64,000 nt of DNA from Paraphysomonas bandaiensis (taxonomy: Eukaryota > Chrysophyceae): the NCBI GenBank assembly GCA_965644295.1, contig CBFFRP010000298.1, positions 372,001-436,000 on the forward strand, given 5' to 3'. Both the position numbers and the translations under genes were made by a program. Numbering within the stretch: position 1 is the stretch's first letter; every line of letters begins with the position of its first letter. Under the pieces are notes generated by a model that made no database searches, was not told the DNA's origin, and saw only the letters and a program-made list of their open reading frames with translations. Of the stretch, positions 20,833 to 32,518 are shown piece by piece.

Positions 20833-21983
20833 CCCACGGTCCATATGGTCGCAAATTGACAAAAAGCCTTTGTGTATATTCGTTCATGAGTATGTAAAAC
20901 ATGTGACCCATATTAGTCGCGTCATGTTGTGTTCGCAGACATTAGTTTTTTGTAAGTGTATTATTTTGCTTGAATTTAGTAGCTGTGGTCTTTTTGAAGT
21001 TGGACGACAACCAAACTGTGTCGTAACCCTAAAATTCATGTGGTCATCAATAACATAAGTCAGTCATGTTTTATTGCGGGAAACCCAAGCTCCCGCTTTT
21101 GATATCGGCCCCATTTTCTGAACGTTTCGGGCTGTAACAAGTCCAACTTTTAAACCGGTATACCCCTCGTGTGCAGAATCGACTGTGTAGCATGCATCCT
21201 CATTGATAGTGAGCTGTTATTATTGCAATCTAGTGGTACCTACTAGCGATATATTATCATGGTGTATTTGATATATCACATTATAAAATTATTACTACTT
21301 TGAATATTTTCACTTGGTATAACCATACTTCCGTTTGGCGCGCTGTTACCTGAGAAGGTAATATATAACATACACAATAGCAAACCTGTGAAAAGCAGCC
21401 AGCGCACAGGCGACACATCACACAGCCGCCATCTCGGTAGCGTCGGTAGCTAGCTTGCTAGATATGTGGATCTCGATGGAACAGGGGGCGCGCAGCCACT
21501 CCTCACTCCTCCTGCCTAGCTACCTGAATGATCAGAGTAGCAAGCAGCAAACATGCAACGCTGCCCAGTAGTTTAGCTATCTGTCAAGCAATCATTCAAG
21601 AACTGTTCACTTATCTAAGAAAAACGGTGTAGCTAAGCAATCATCGTGGTTTTTACCACTACGCGCGTGCGTAGCAATGTCCATGCTAAAGAAAGAACGC
21701 AAAGCTACCTAAACTTAATAAGTGTTATTAATTATTAAGTATTCCTAATTTTTCTTGTTTCTGATCGAAATTGCAATTAAAGCACGAACCTGCCTCTCTC
21801 TACTAAATAAAGAATTTAGTAGGTGGCTAATCAGCGCGCTGCTAAAAATAGGCCCATATTCACCATAAGGGAACTTCAATTAGTCTATAGCTAGTTTGCT
21901 CACTTTGCTTTGTCACAGTTAACACAATGAATGAAAGTTCAAAGTCAAAACAACGCTCTTATAATTCAACAAAAAGAAGTTAT

Positions 21984-22958
21984 TCACTTAGGGGCCGGCG
22001 GTAGTGGACCGCCTGAACTTGATTGAGTAGAAGACACCAATCTCAGCACATTATAATCCGAATCCCGGATAAAGATAGACTTCCCGTCCGGTGGGGTGTT
22101 AATGTGTCTGGATTTGAGTCCCCATGGCAGGTCATCCAGCTGGCTATCCCTGGCCACCTCCACCCCCGCCGCCCTCAAGCCCTCCTCCGCCGCGTCCACA
22201 TTCTCGACCTCCAGAGCCACAAACACAATACCGGGCCGCACCCCTCCCTCGCTCTCCCGGCATAAGACATTCTCTCCGTTAGTGGGCATATTGGCGTTCA
22301 GAAGGAAGTTGATATCAATGCCACTTTCGGTGCGAGAAATCCACGGGTGCTTGTTCTGAAGAGGCTCACTGGCAGCTTCATACTTGGAGACATGCCGGTT
22401 AAAGCCCAGCTTCTCTGCATACCATGTCCACTTTTCTTCGGGATTTGAGACTCGAATTCCGACATGATCCATACACTGTGGGTATCCAATCATATCAGAC
22501 GTGATAATCACAATCTCATCTTCACCATAATTCTTTTCGAACTCGAACACTGTGCGGTCAGGGTCTCGGACGAATACTGCGGCTAGAGCACGGTTATAGC
22601 TACCCCGTTCTCCAGAAATCTGAATACCGACACCTTCAAAGAAAGATCGAACAGCGGGCACACTAGGAACAGTGAATGCGACATGTGTGTGTCCTGGATA
22701 TTTCGATTCGGGAAAATCCATCAGAAGATTCTTTTCATCCTCAATATTCTTGTCACATTCAAAAATGTGCAGTTCAAGACCGCCTCTGTTTTTCATCACA
22801 GCAATATGCTCATTGGTCCCAGCAGGACTCGCCGTAAACCCAATCTTGCTGAAAAAATCAGCTGATCGATGCAAATTAGATGATGCGATTCCTAAATGAG
22901 AGAATCGCAGAGCTGAGGTGATAGGAGCCTTCTCAGTTATTAATTTCAACGCAGCCAT
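21984..22958 (-). CDS. Two-domain VOC/glyoxalase-family protein
   Basis: Single exon, 324 residues, with two vicinal-oxygen-chelate domains in tandem. Domain 1 (about 15-145): 'RFSHLGIASSNLHRSADFF', 'GLELHIFE', 'GHTHVAFTV' and 'DPDRTVFEFEKNYG', which supply the typical His/Glu metal positions. Domain 2 (about 155-310): 'CMDHVGIRVSNPEEKWTWY', 'GIVFVALEVENVDAAEEGL' and 'SIFIRDSDYNVLRLV'. In domain 2 the His usually found at the start of the third strand is replaced (VFVALEV), so only the first half may bind metal fully. Such proteins include glyoxalase I, extradiol dioxygenases and resistance proteins; the substrate is not recognisable. It differs from 4-hydroxyphenylpyruvate dioxygenase, which lacks this pattern and is longer. 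Gly/Pro-rich C-terminal tail. Confidence 0.75.
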   Translation of the reverse strand: MAALKLITEKAPITSALRFSHLGIASSNLHRSADFFSKIGFTASPAGTNEHIAVMKNRGGLELHIFECDKNIEDEKNLLMDFPESKYPGHTHVAFTVPSVPAVRSFFEGVGIQISGERGSYNRALAAVFVRDPDRTVFEFEKNYGEDEIVIITSDMIGYPQCMDHVGIRVSNPEEKWTWYAEKLGFNRHVSKYEAASEPLQNKHPWISRTESGIDINFLLNANMPTNGENVLCRESEGGVRPGIVFVALEVENVDAAEEGLRAAGVEVARDSQLDDLPWGLKSRHINTPPDGKSIFIRDSDYNVLRLVSSTQSSSGGPLPPAPK

Positions 22959-23074
22959 TGTTCCAGTTGTCAGTGATGGTTATAGCTACAAGTTTGCTTG
23001 TCATAATCGTGTAGAATACATTCGCATTGTTATTACTAAATATGAAGAATCCCTTCGTATCGGCATCCTTTATA

Positions 23075-23209
23075 TATTTTTGTTCAAATATGCCTATAAT
23101 ATTGAGACAATAATTATCTGTATTTCAGCCGTAGTTGTATATTAGTAATATAGAAGATATTTGCTTCAATTTATTCCCGAAAAAATAAGATGCTGACTGC
23201 CGATACGAT
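23075..23209 (+). repeat. Dispersed ~130-bp repeat, copy A
   Basis: Shares almost its whole length with 41184-41317 (same strand) and 51465-51583 (opposite strand). Landmarks are TATTGAGACAATAATTATCT, TTCAATTTATTCCCGAAAAA and TGCTGACTGCCGATACGAT. No terminal inverted repeat or ORF is apparent. Confidence 0.8.
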
Positions 23210-23271
23210 CTAATATAAATCTTGGCCGTTTTTCTGTGTTTTTTCACGCTATGTCGGTCGTCCCAACAAAC

Positions 23272-23320
23272 TACGGTATACGGTATACGGTATACCATAG
23301 TATACCATAGTATACCGTAT
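23272..23320. repeat. GGTATAC palindromic cluster
   Basis: A run of ACGGTATACGGTATACGGTA followed by TACCATAGTATACCATAGTA and TACCGTAT, which reads as a near-complete inverted repeat and could form a hairpin. Confidence 0.6.
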
Positions 23321-23702
23321 AAGAAACATTCCATATCCAAAAAACACATGGCGGATATTATGTGTATACATGAGGATACGGGGGGGTGTATGTCCACTTA
23401 TAGACATGTATATACATACATGCAGACTGGTGTTGTACATATGTATGTATGGGTGTGTCTGATGCCATTCAGTAGTATGAACCTTACATTCATTTTCTAT
23501 TTTGAAAGAAACTGTTTCTATTACCAGGGACGGAGTGTTGAGTACTATACACTGTTCTTGACTCGAAGAATATCTTTCCTCTCTAGGTGTTCTATTTTAA
23601 TAGAGAAGATATTGAACTGTAGAGTCTTATTATACACTGCTATCGGATAGAATGACTGTGTTACACTCTTGACTACTATCATAAACACACCAGTTATATA
23701 TC

Positions 23703-24802
23703 ATGCCGACGATCTATAGTAGTGATCTAACTAACAAGACACAGATGCCTCTCCCGGTGTGGTTTAACTTCGCATCTGCTGGAATTGGAGGGGTATTGGG
23801 ATGGTGTATTATCCACCCCTTTAGCACAGGTCAAATATATGATGTAGTGGTGATTCTTTGTTTTATGCTATATGTGTAGCCGCTATTCAAATGAATCTAG
23901 CGTCTGCTAGAGCGAATTCTTCTGCCTCAACGGAGTCGTTCCTTTCCTTTATGAGAAGAATTGGGAAACAAGACGGATACATGAGTCTGTATAGCGGTCT
24001 CCAAGCTGGAGTGACGAAGCAAGTTTTCTATGCGACATCCCGTTTAGGACTCTATGAGGTTATCAGAGACGGAATATCTAAGCACAGGGACACTGATATA
24101 TTTACAAGACTTATCTCCGGTGTAATATCAGGTGGCATGGCAGCGGTTATAAGGTTGTCTCCTGCTGTAAAACAAACGTACGACAAAATGACGTGATGTT
24201 GTAGCTGTCCGGCTGAGGTAACATTGGTACGCATGTCGAACGATGCAACCGTTCCTTTGGAGCATCGTAGAAATTACACAAGCATATTTAATGCTTTCAA
24301 GCGCATCCTGAACGAAGAAGGGGCGACAGCGTTTTTCAGAGGTTGTGGGCCCTTTGTGAACCGTTGTATGGTTGTTGGGGCTGTTCAAATAGGTATACAT
24401 TTTTGAATTTGTGTACTCTACGTTATCACTTAAACATGGACAGGAACCTATGATCAGTTTAAGGCGACTTACCGCTCTTTGGGCGTACAAGGAGACCTGA
24501 CCAACCCGTTGTGCGCATCGATGTCTTCTGGGTTATTATACTCGTTAGTTACAATGCCGTTAGAAACTGCAAAGAACCGAATGGCTTTTCAGCGTACTGA
24601 CCCCTCTTCTGGCCGTATGCTTTACACTAGCACCCTACAAACTGTTTCGAAAGTCGCCGTTACCGAAGGCACACTGCGGCTTTGGCAAGGATTTATTCCT
24701 TACTACTTGCGTTGTGGAGGACACACTGTGTGCATGTTTGTTCTGGTTGAGTATATACGAAAGGTGTATTCTAATTACAGAGTTGAAGCTAGAAAATTGT
24801 AA
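23703..24802 (+). CDS. Mitochondrial carrier (SLC25) family protein, 4 exons
   Basis: Exons 23703-23829, 23880-24153, 24205-24392 and 24444-24802 join to 315 residues, the standard carrier size. Three ~100-residue repeats are visible. Repeat 1 has 'GWCIIHPFST' where PxDxxK is usual, then 'GLQAGVTKQVFYATSRLGLYE'. Repeat 2 has 'SCPAEVTLVRM' and 'FRGCGPFVNR'. Repeat 3 has 'MPLETAKNRM' and 'WQGFIPYYLRCGGHT'. The YxxxRxGxYE pattern and spacing most resemble the dicarboxylate/oxoglutarate carrier branch, which exchanges 2-oxoglutarate or malate across the inner membrane. Odd points: the first signature reads HPFST, losing the acidic and basic residues of PxD/ExxK/R. The substrate is an inference. 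Confidence 0.85.
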
Positions 24803-25706
24803 TTGCTAGTGAAAGCACTAGTTATCACATATTATTATATTTACTTGGCGTTTTGGACTGAGACATGTTTGCGACCCCATATATTTATTTTTGAGAAAAA
24901 TTTTGAAACTGTTTAACATCTTTAAAGTTTTTATATTGTTTTATATATTTGACGTTTCTTACCATCATTATTGTGTATACTATGTGGCCAATTTGTTAAA
25001 ATTAGAGTGATAAGTGGATTTTGTTCACGTCCGTTTAGGAATTTTGTACACGGACCGAAGCATATTCATTCGACATGCAATACATCCACTTCACATACTT
25101 CAACAGTGCGAGTGTTGATAAATGAATAATTACAACCCCTTGTAATTAGCCTGTTTTAACTCAAATTGTCGAAGGGATTTGTGAGAATATATGACACATG
25201 ACATTATTGAAACATCATATATCTGTACGCACTGACTGTTTTAAGATGTATTCCTTAGCAGTAAAGTACTTAGACATCAGTTGGAATAGATATAACTTCA
25301 ATGTTAAGCTTGCTGCAAGCATGATAATGCTACCATTGCAATGTTGCATCTCTGTGTTATGATGCTGTTGATCCTTTGACTGAGATTTACTGTAGTATTG
25401 GTTAATACAGTCGATTTGTACATGAGAATACGTGTACAGTGCATATATGGTGATGTCTTCTGTATGAGAAGATGTGTACAGCGGGTTATGTATGGCGTAT
25501 GTGTACATGTATGTTATGTATGAGAGTATGTGTACATGTATGTTATGTATGAGAGTATGTGTACATGCATGTTATGTATGAGAGTATGTGTACAGCGGGT
25601 TATGTATGGGAGTATGTGTACATGCATGTTATGTATGAGAGTATGTGTACAGCAAAGTAACGTAATATACTTAACAAACATGTACTTTCCAACCAAATAA
25701 CCCACC
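24803..25706. other. Intergenic stretch with minisatellite
   Basis: AT-rich DNA between the carrier gene and the CLU-like gene. The last 300 bp hold the 27-29 bp minisatellite listed separately. No gene seen. Confidence 0.45.
25420..25655. repeat. Minisatellite, ~29-bp unit
   Basis: About seven head-to-tail units built on GTGTACATGTATGTTATGTA + TGAGAGTAT, with variants CAGCGGGTTATGTATGGGAGT. It ends some 50 bp before the start codon of the CLU-like gene. Confidence 0.8.
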
Positions 25707-28700
25707 ATGCAACCCTCAGGGAGTGTACTCGAGACCCTCTTACATCTCCCTGACCCTCACCCCCCCTCCCATGCTCTCGATCCGTATCACTGGACTATTA
25801 AACTCCAAAACATCTTATCTATGCCTGATATCACTGCTAACGATCGTATGCTTAAATATACACGTTTAAATAGCTTAAATAAAGATTTTATTGCTGATGT
25901 TACTGTATATGCGAAGACGATCATATCTGAATATTTCATAGAAGAGGGGAAGAGCATTGGGGTGAGGGAGATTGGCGGGTGTGCGGGGGGTAAGAAGTTT
26001 CTATGGAGAGGTGTGTTGTTTAAGCTAGCTTATGGGAATATGGGACCGTATACGGGTATGTGGAATGAGGTGAGATGAGGGTGAGATGGGGAAGTGATGG
26101 GTACTTGAATAGGTAATGAGGAGGCGGCCGCGAAGGCAATGGGACATGACTTGAAAGGAGGGAACTCTTACTTTAGATGTGGTGTTCCTGGCCTTAATGT
26201 GGCTTTACAGGCTCTTATTGACTACAAAGGTAGTGTTATACTGCGTAATGTTTTGAATATATTCCTGTCGGTACCTATACAGCTGATGCTTTGATGTAAC
26301 CATGGGTATATACACGAATGCAGGATTTCGAATGCATGCCCAGGCCCTCCTTCCGATTGACAAGAATACCATTAAAGTAGGGACAGATGATGGTGGTCAT
26401 GTGATTCATGCTGATTGCGAAGAGCTGCTTGATAAAATGAAGCAGGTCAGATATGGCCTCTTGCTACCGTACATTTATATATTGGTATCATATAAAATAT
26501 TGATCGTTGCACATATTGCTATGCAGTATAACATTTAATTTATGGTGATAGGCTGCGAAAGAATTGAATCTCCGATCCCATGTCATACAAGGGAAGACAT
26601 TACATTCCGCCTGCGATGTGGAAGGTCATGTTGGTTTCGATGGTCGGTACTACATAGTTGATCTTTGTCGTACGTTTCCACCAGAATCACCGTCAGTTGC
26701 CGCACATCTTAATAGCTGTGTCTGTTACATGCCTGGTGATGTTGTAACTGTACCAGCTGATCACGATGGGGAAGGAGATAATGAGATTTCCACTACGTCA
26801 TATGGTCACATATACTCTCGCAACTGTGATGGCACATTCAACATACGACTTGTTGGCAATACACCTGCTTCCGACAGTCGACAAAACGTGTATACCCATA
26901 CGGTGAGAATGCGGCCTGAAGAGCTAATTGGAAGCTCTGCTGGGCTGTCTATATACTGGCGATTGCTACGACCAGAATATGTGAAGCACAGAGGAAAAGG
27001 CGTTTTGGACTCAGTCTTGCGTTTACAGAAGGAGATAAAGTGGTCAAGTACACAAACCTCTGGAGTGTCCAGCCACAGTAAGGATAATCCTGATCAATGT
27101 CACTCCACTGATTTTATCACATCTCCCCCCAATATATCAGCCCCAGATTCGTCACCACACTGTGGGCGTGAAGTCTCAGAAAAGTCGTATAGTATGTGTA
27201 CGATACTGCAGACCCCTCCTAATGCACTGACAATGACGCGCAGTTTTTCGGTTCCAAACAGTAGTGGGGACAGTATGTCCAATACTCATTCGCGCTCGTA
27301 TGTCAGTGCCGTATTGTCTAGAAATGTGAGTGCTCCGAAGGAAGTCTCAACATCTGAGGGAGCATGGCAGTATACGAATGAGTACATGGATGAGGAATAC
27401 CTTCCACCTCCACCTTCTTTGACGAAACGGGATAGTAGTTCTGGGGGGCCCACATATGACCTCATGCCACTGCCTGATGCTCCTGCTTTCCCAAAACTGA
27501 ATAAATTTCAAATGAGTATAAATGCCGAAAACAATGAGAACATTAGTATGGATGATATCGGTGCTGTTCCTCAAAAGCAGCCCAGTCTACGCATATCGGA
27601 ATCAAAGTACGACTCCAATTGGGGGCAACCATACGATGAGATCGCGACAACACCATCATCTGTATTGCAGAAGTTTGCTGATCTGTATGATACACCTTAC
27701 CAGTCTGGTGCTGCTTTCCCTGTACCGGCGTTGTCTCCTGATGCGCTCTCCTCGTTCTCCAAGACGGACCCGGAGTGTGTGGAAAATAACAATCAAGTGC
27801 ATGCTGCGACGGCTCTACTGGTTAAAGTTGTGGTTCCGGGACTGGTGTGTATATACTTTTGTTTTCTGTTTATATGTACTACATGTGTACACTACTAAAG
27901 TACATTCAATCAATGTTTATTTGTGAATCTAGCATTAATAATTACATATGCATAACAGGCTGTGGACCTGGTAGGACGTGGACACCCTATGGAGAGGGAG
28001 GGACTCAGTATTACAGAGTATATGCATAAGCATGGGATCAATATTCGCCACACGGGATTGCTGCGATATCATGTCCTTCATGTAGAATTACCTTGCCCGC
28101 AAAGTGAGGAACGAAAGCAGTTACTAGGAGCAGAGCTACTACAGGAATGCATCTATCGCACTGCGAAAAATGTGCTGCGACGCATACAGCGTATGTGGAT
28201 GGTTTCTCATCGTTCTTCTTCGGAAGACGGAATGATGACCCTACTTGTGCGGTATATGAATCTTATTTCAGGGTATCATGACAAAGCAGCAGAGTTTTGG
28301 AACACAATGCTTATACCAGGAATCATTTCTAGGTATCTGAGTTTAGTGAACATTAATGGAATGATTGCTGCTCACTGCATCTTGTAGATTTGGTCAGTGT
28401 GCGCTCACTCAGTGGGAGTCTGGCACTCAAGAACGAACAGCTGATATGCCCTACTTATATAATTCTTGTTGCTCCGACAGTGATTTACGGATACTGGTCG
28501 AAAGAGTTGCCAGTAGTACGGGTACGATGTTGTGTTCATTATTATTGGAAGATATATCGATCATTCTAAACTGGATTCGTGGTATAACGGTGTGTGCAGG
28601 AATCGTTTTGTCTAGCGAATGCAAATCCCAGTTAGAAATGGGTCCTGTGAAACTATTTGAATTCACCGTGTCGGATATCGTTGAGCTGAAACCAGTTGTT

Positions 28701-31370
28701 AAACATATGCACCAGGTATCACAGTTCTGGTGTCTTACGATTCAATAAACATGAATCTCTGTAATCTGTGTGTAGGTTGACCTTGGCGAAGGGATAATGT
28801 TGTCACTGAGAGGTCAGGAGAAGGAAACCCAAAATGCTAGTGCAGGTGCATACGCCATGTTTCAAATATGTCGTTGTGTTTCTTGTGTTGACTGTGGACG
28901 TAATGGTCGTGAAATTTCTACCTGCATTTTTAATGCGCGACTGATTTTCAGGGGTGATCACCAGACTAATGGGAATGGCCATCACAAAATTGCATTCTGC
29001 ATTGAAGGCTGTCCCAGATGATCAGGCTACGAAACGGGCATTGGCTGATGCCTACCAGTGCCTGGCATTTGCGGGTTGGCAATCTAATGCATGCAGTGAT
29101 ACCAGAGAGTTTCAGATTTATCGCAGTCTTTTATGTGATGATTCACATACAATGTGCTCCAAGCTAGGCCTTTCTTATAGAGGTACGAGATAGTGTAGTC
29201 TATTGCCTCCCGTTTCCTACGTCTACTGTATTGTTCTATGTACAATGCCTGCTACTAACTTTACGGTGAACTATAGATGCGGTTATCGGCATATGTATTG
29301 TAATCACACACTTTTCCGACAATAACAAGAAAAAGAAGGAAAGACATCACGTCCGGATACGTTCGGCTGAGGTACATTGCTTTCGTTGAGACCGTTTGTG
29401 ATATGCATTTATTTTTCACAATATGTACATTGTTCTTGGCGTTCCCCATATGACTTATTGATGAGCAGGTATGCCTGAATTGTGTATCGTTAAACTTCTA
29501 TAGACAATACCTAGAGTATAAAAAAGGCATTTCGACTGTGCGATCTACTGTGGATATGGAAATTGGACATCAAAGTGTGAAAGGTATCCGGCGATTTTTT
29601 CCTTTAATAGTAAATGAGAGCCATGCGGAGGCTGGGTTTCATATCCTTTGTGCGGAACTTGTCAGGGCAGACACTCTACCTGATAGTGTTTATCAACCTT
29701 CTGTACCACTATCTCATACTGGTATATCTGAAGGTCACCCTCAGGGGTTGACTATATATAAACCTAACCCGGTGGTTGGTTTATCTGTCCCAGAGTTTGA
29801 TGGCAGGACGGCTCTCCGGGTTGTGTCTGCCGTAATGAATTCCATGGTAGTTAAATTTGAAGAAAGTGCTGACCAAGGGATGTTGTCGGATTCCGCGCTT
29901 GTGGGTGAGTGGAGTCTGTTAAGTGTGCAATATGTGTACTTTTTTAGTTGGTACAATTTTATGAGGTATTCGTTTTACACCTCTATTGCCACATGCTTTT
30001 GTTAAGTCATAGACTTAAACATTATGAGTATAGGCTTCAGTCGGTTTCACCACACGCTGCTGTATCTATCTGAGCGTGACCAGTCCATTCGACAGGAGGC
30101 GAATGATAGAGTTGAGAAATTTGTCTCCCACCGCATGTATCGTCATAAGATAGAAACCCCTGATCTTGGAAGGTGAGGTAATTGTGGTAGATTGATAACC
30201 GTGTAACCCAGTACACAGATTGCTGATATATGTGCTTATGTCGGACCGAGGTTGGGATATGGAATTTAGGCACTGCTATTTGGAAGAGATTCTCTCCCGA
30301 CAGGTTAGTATATAAGTTTAGCAGGCAGTAGTTTATTGAGTGCTTGTTGTTGGTGTTGTGTTATTGAATGTCTACAACGTGCAGCGGACGGTTACTTTTG
30401 AAGGAAATATCGATAATAAAGTTGCATACTTAGGTGAACTGGTTCGTCAAAGATCACATAAATCCCGAACTTCTTATTCTTGAAACTGCTCCCGTGTCGG
30501 TTTATCGACTGAAAACAACATTCAAGGTACACAATAAAATATGATGAGTGTATGAATAAAAAATATTGTTTCACAGGCCACATTAAGAAGTTTGCGTATC
30601 GTCATGTTTCAGGCAGGTTTTATAAATCTTTTTGTGGCTGATGTAATCTACCACAGGTCTTTTTCTTGCACAGTATTGGACGTAAACATAATTCACCGGC
30701 GGATGCAATGAGAAGCACGGACGACTTGGTGCTGAAACTATACAATGCATCATTAGGCCGCCCTACGGCAGCAATGCATAACAACTATCGTACTGAGTTC
30801 GAGAGCATATGTCGTGTTTCCACATATGCCCAGTTTTTATCTCGAATTGGATGTGTCTACAGTCCCTCGGATATGACAAAACTACTCAGAAATGCTGTGC
30901 GTGCTTGTTGCGCGAAAAATTATGGTGGCTTGAAATTAGTAGATATTTGTGGTGACAACACTGTGGAAACCATTGATAGGGTTGAAAGTATTGGAGTGAA
31001 AACCTCCTATAGAGATGCTGTTGTCAGTACCACGTCATCCCCTGGGAATACGGTACCTTCTAACAACATAGTGTATGAGGAAAATCTACCAGCAAACGCT
31101 TCTTGGGAAGATGTTGAAAAGTTAGGCACAGATGAGTTATTGAGTGCCATTAGGGCGGATCTTCGATTAAAAGTGCAAAAACGGAGAAAGGCCCTCAATG
31201 CAATGCAGAAAAAGATGGAACATGACAGAGGGCATGCGGATCGACCATTGAAGCCACCCTCGCATAGGAAGAACATAGGCAAGAAGCAGAATAATTCGCC
31301 ATCCAGCAATCGCCATAGAGGACAGGAAGAATCAATGCGTGATATGAATAGTAGCTGGAGAAAGAAGTAG
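25707..31370 (+). CDS. CLU (clustered mitochondria)-like protein, 16 exons
   Basis: Exons: 25707-26055, 26113-26229, 26324-26445, 26552-27844, 27959-28332, 28388-28521, 28600-28715, 28776-28869, 28952-29182, 29277-29371, 29469-29904, 30034-30172, 30219-30303, 30434-30526, 30577-30612, 30657-31370; every junction keeps frame (1475 residues). Residues ~118-150 (NEEAAAKAMGHDLKGGNSYF) and 'GFRMHAQALLPIDKNTIKVG', 'HSACDVEGHVGFDGRYYIVD' with LCRTFPPE, and 'YWRLLRPEYVK' match the CLU/TIF31 domain. 'HGINIRHTGLLRYHV' and 'ELKPVVKHMHQ' match the CLU central region. C-terminal helices resemble TPRs. CLU proteins bind mRNAs for mitochondrial proteins and keep mitochondria distributed. The usual N-terminal ubiquitin-like part is absent; a ~300-residue Ser/Pro-rich insert splits the domain. 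The 78-bp intron at 28522 has no stop and could be retained. The intron 30613-30656 has a GC donor. Confidence 0.7.
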
Positions 31371-32080
31371 TACATATCGATTTTTCAATTCGCGGGAGAC
31401 CTCTGTACAGAATACATGTTATATCAAAAAGTTGTAAACATATGTAATAATCAATGATGAACTATATGTGATACATCTTGAGCTCCATTCTTCTCTATGT
31501 ACTGCATATTTTCCAATAGTATTGAAAATAAAACTATTAATTAAGACGACTTGACTTCCCATAAATCAATAATATACGAGAATAATGAATGGCCTTAACC
31601 ACAGTCAGTAACCACACTAACAAGTAATATATTTATGTCCAAATCAATTAAATTTATTATAGTACTCTACTAATCAGTACTATCAGAGAGTGTGATTGGT
31701 GCTTGAATGCACATACAAAATTGTTTGCTAGTGTTTGACAATAACTAAAGTAATGCAAATCTCGGGAATCGACATTCATTATATGACGATATGCGATCAC
31801 AATATTGTGAATACTGCAACCGAACATAAAAGAATTATTCTTGCCCGCCTCACACAAAAGCCCTTTGCCACCATTCCTGTGTGGCCATACCCTGTGTTTG
31901 ATTTGCTTGTTGTATCTGTCACAGGCATAAAACAGCTTGGAATAGTCGTCACACACAGAAATACATACATGATGTCGAGGCCTTGGTTGCCTGCCTCTCG
32001 TGTACGCATTACTGAATGCAGTGTGTTGCTCTCATCTTTCCTATGAGCGTGCACAATTACTTACTTCTGTGTCTTTCTTT
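31371..32080. other. Convergent intergenic stretch, possible extra exons
   Basis: Between the CLU-like gene and the F-box-like frame. Minus-strand open frames at 31657-31956 and 31797-32054 are Cys-rich in part (VCDDYSKLFYACDRYNKQ) and could be downstream exons of the F-box-like gene, but no junction could be fixed. Confidence 0.25.
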
Positions 32081-32518
32081 TCACAACACATTCAATTCCC
32101 CCCTCATATCTACTCCGTGTTGCGCCAGTCGTGTCAACGCAGGAAATTGCTTCGGATTGACAATCCCTGTAAGGATACTTCTAAACTTCAAGGAGATAAC
32201 TTCAGAGTAGAGCTTGTCGAACGTAAAGTTGGAAGTGAATATTTCGGCAAATCGTATGCCAAACGACGAAATCGTAGGATAATTTCTTCTGAACTCATTT
32301 CGGTAATACTCAAGTTGTGGACGCAGTGGACGTACCTTCTTCTGGACACCAGTACACACGAATTGTTCGCCATAAATACAAATCCAAATATCACACATCC
32401 TATATAGCTTACACACAGATAATAGCACGGAGTCCACGCTGTTGTAATCGACGTACTCAGGATTTATATCTCGGGCAATTGTCATGACAAGTTCAGTTGT
32501 AACAAAATTAAGAAACAT
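32081..32518 (-). CDS. F-box-like protein, possibly partial
   Basis: A 145-codon frame. Its first 60 residues (MFLNFVTTELVMTIARD..., SVDSVLLSVCKLYRMCD, IWICIYGEQF) have the helix-turn-helix spacing of an F-box: a Leu/Phe-rich first helix, a VCK-aromatic segment and a Trp near the end. The remainder (RPQLEYYRNEFRRNYPTI, ALTRLAQHGVDMRGEL) is not recognised. F-box proteins recruit substrates to SCF ubiquitin ligases. The gene may have further exons on either side: upstream, MWKRIDLSHELFRLPDSEQ (32530-32600 area) and a basic stretch PKRSKSNTKERKENAARQ (32580-32680) read openly on the same strand. Boundaries are therefore uncertain. Confidence 0.35.
   Translation of the reverse strand: MFLNFVTTELVMTIARDINPEYVDYNSVDSVLLSVCKLYRMCDIWICIYGEQFVCTGVQKKVRPLRPQLEYYRNEFRRNYPTISSFGIRFAEIFTSNFTFDKLYSEVISLKFRSILTGIVNPKQFPALTRLAQHGVDMRGELNVL

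Larger units (their letters stand above)
19440..21983. other. Gene-poor 2.5-kb stretch
   Basis: Between the COX subunit gene and the VOC protein gene there is no multi-exon gene that I can support. It contains a MITE-like element near 19690-20050 (listed separately), one small ORF at 20593-20832 (listed separately), and from 21330 to 21840 a more GC-rich patch with several short palindromes, for example CTACGCGCGTGCGTAG near 21659, and TAGCTAGCTTGCTAG near 21448, that may be another decayed mobile element. Confidence 0.4.
22959..23702. other. Divergent intergenic region with dispersed repeat and palindrome
   Basis: Holds upstream sequences of the VOC gene (minus) and the carrier gene (plus), one copy of a dispersed ~130-bp repeat (23075-23209), and a GGTATAC palindrome cluster (23272-23320). 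The frames crossing it look random. Confidence 0.45.

Noticed and set aside
21984-22958. 4-hydroxyphenylpyruvate dioxygenase
   Set aside because: First impression from the two VOC halves; the length, motifs and missing metal His in the second half do not fit HPPD.
25420-25655. Possible CRISPR-like array
   Set aside because: Units are head-to-tail without unique spacers, and the genome is eukaryotic; it is a minisatellite.
30394-30433. A 13-bp mini-intron between GNIDNK and NWFVKD in the CLU-like gene
   Set aside because: Far too short to splice; using the ACTTAG acceptor at 30433 directly after the exon ending 30303 solves the frame.
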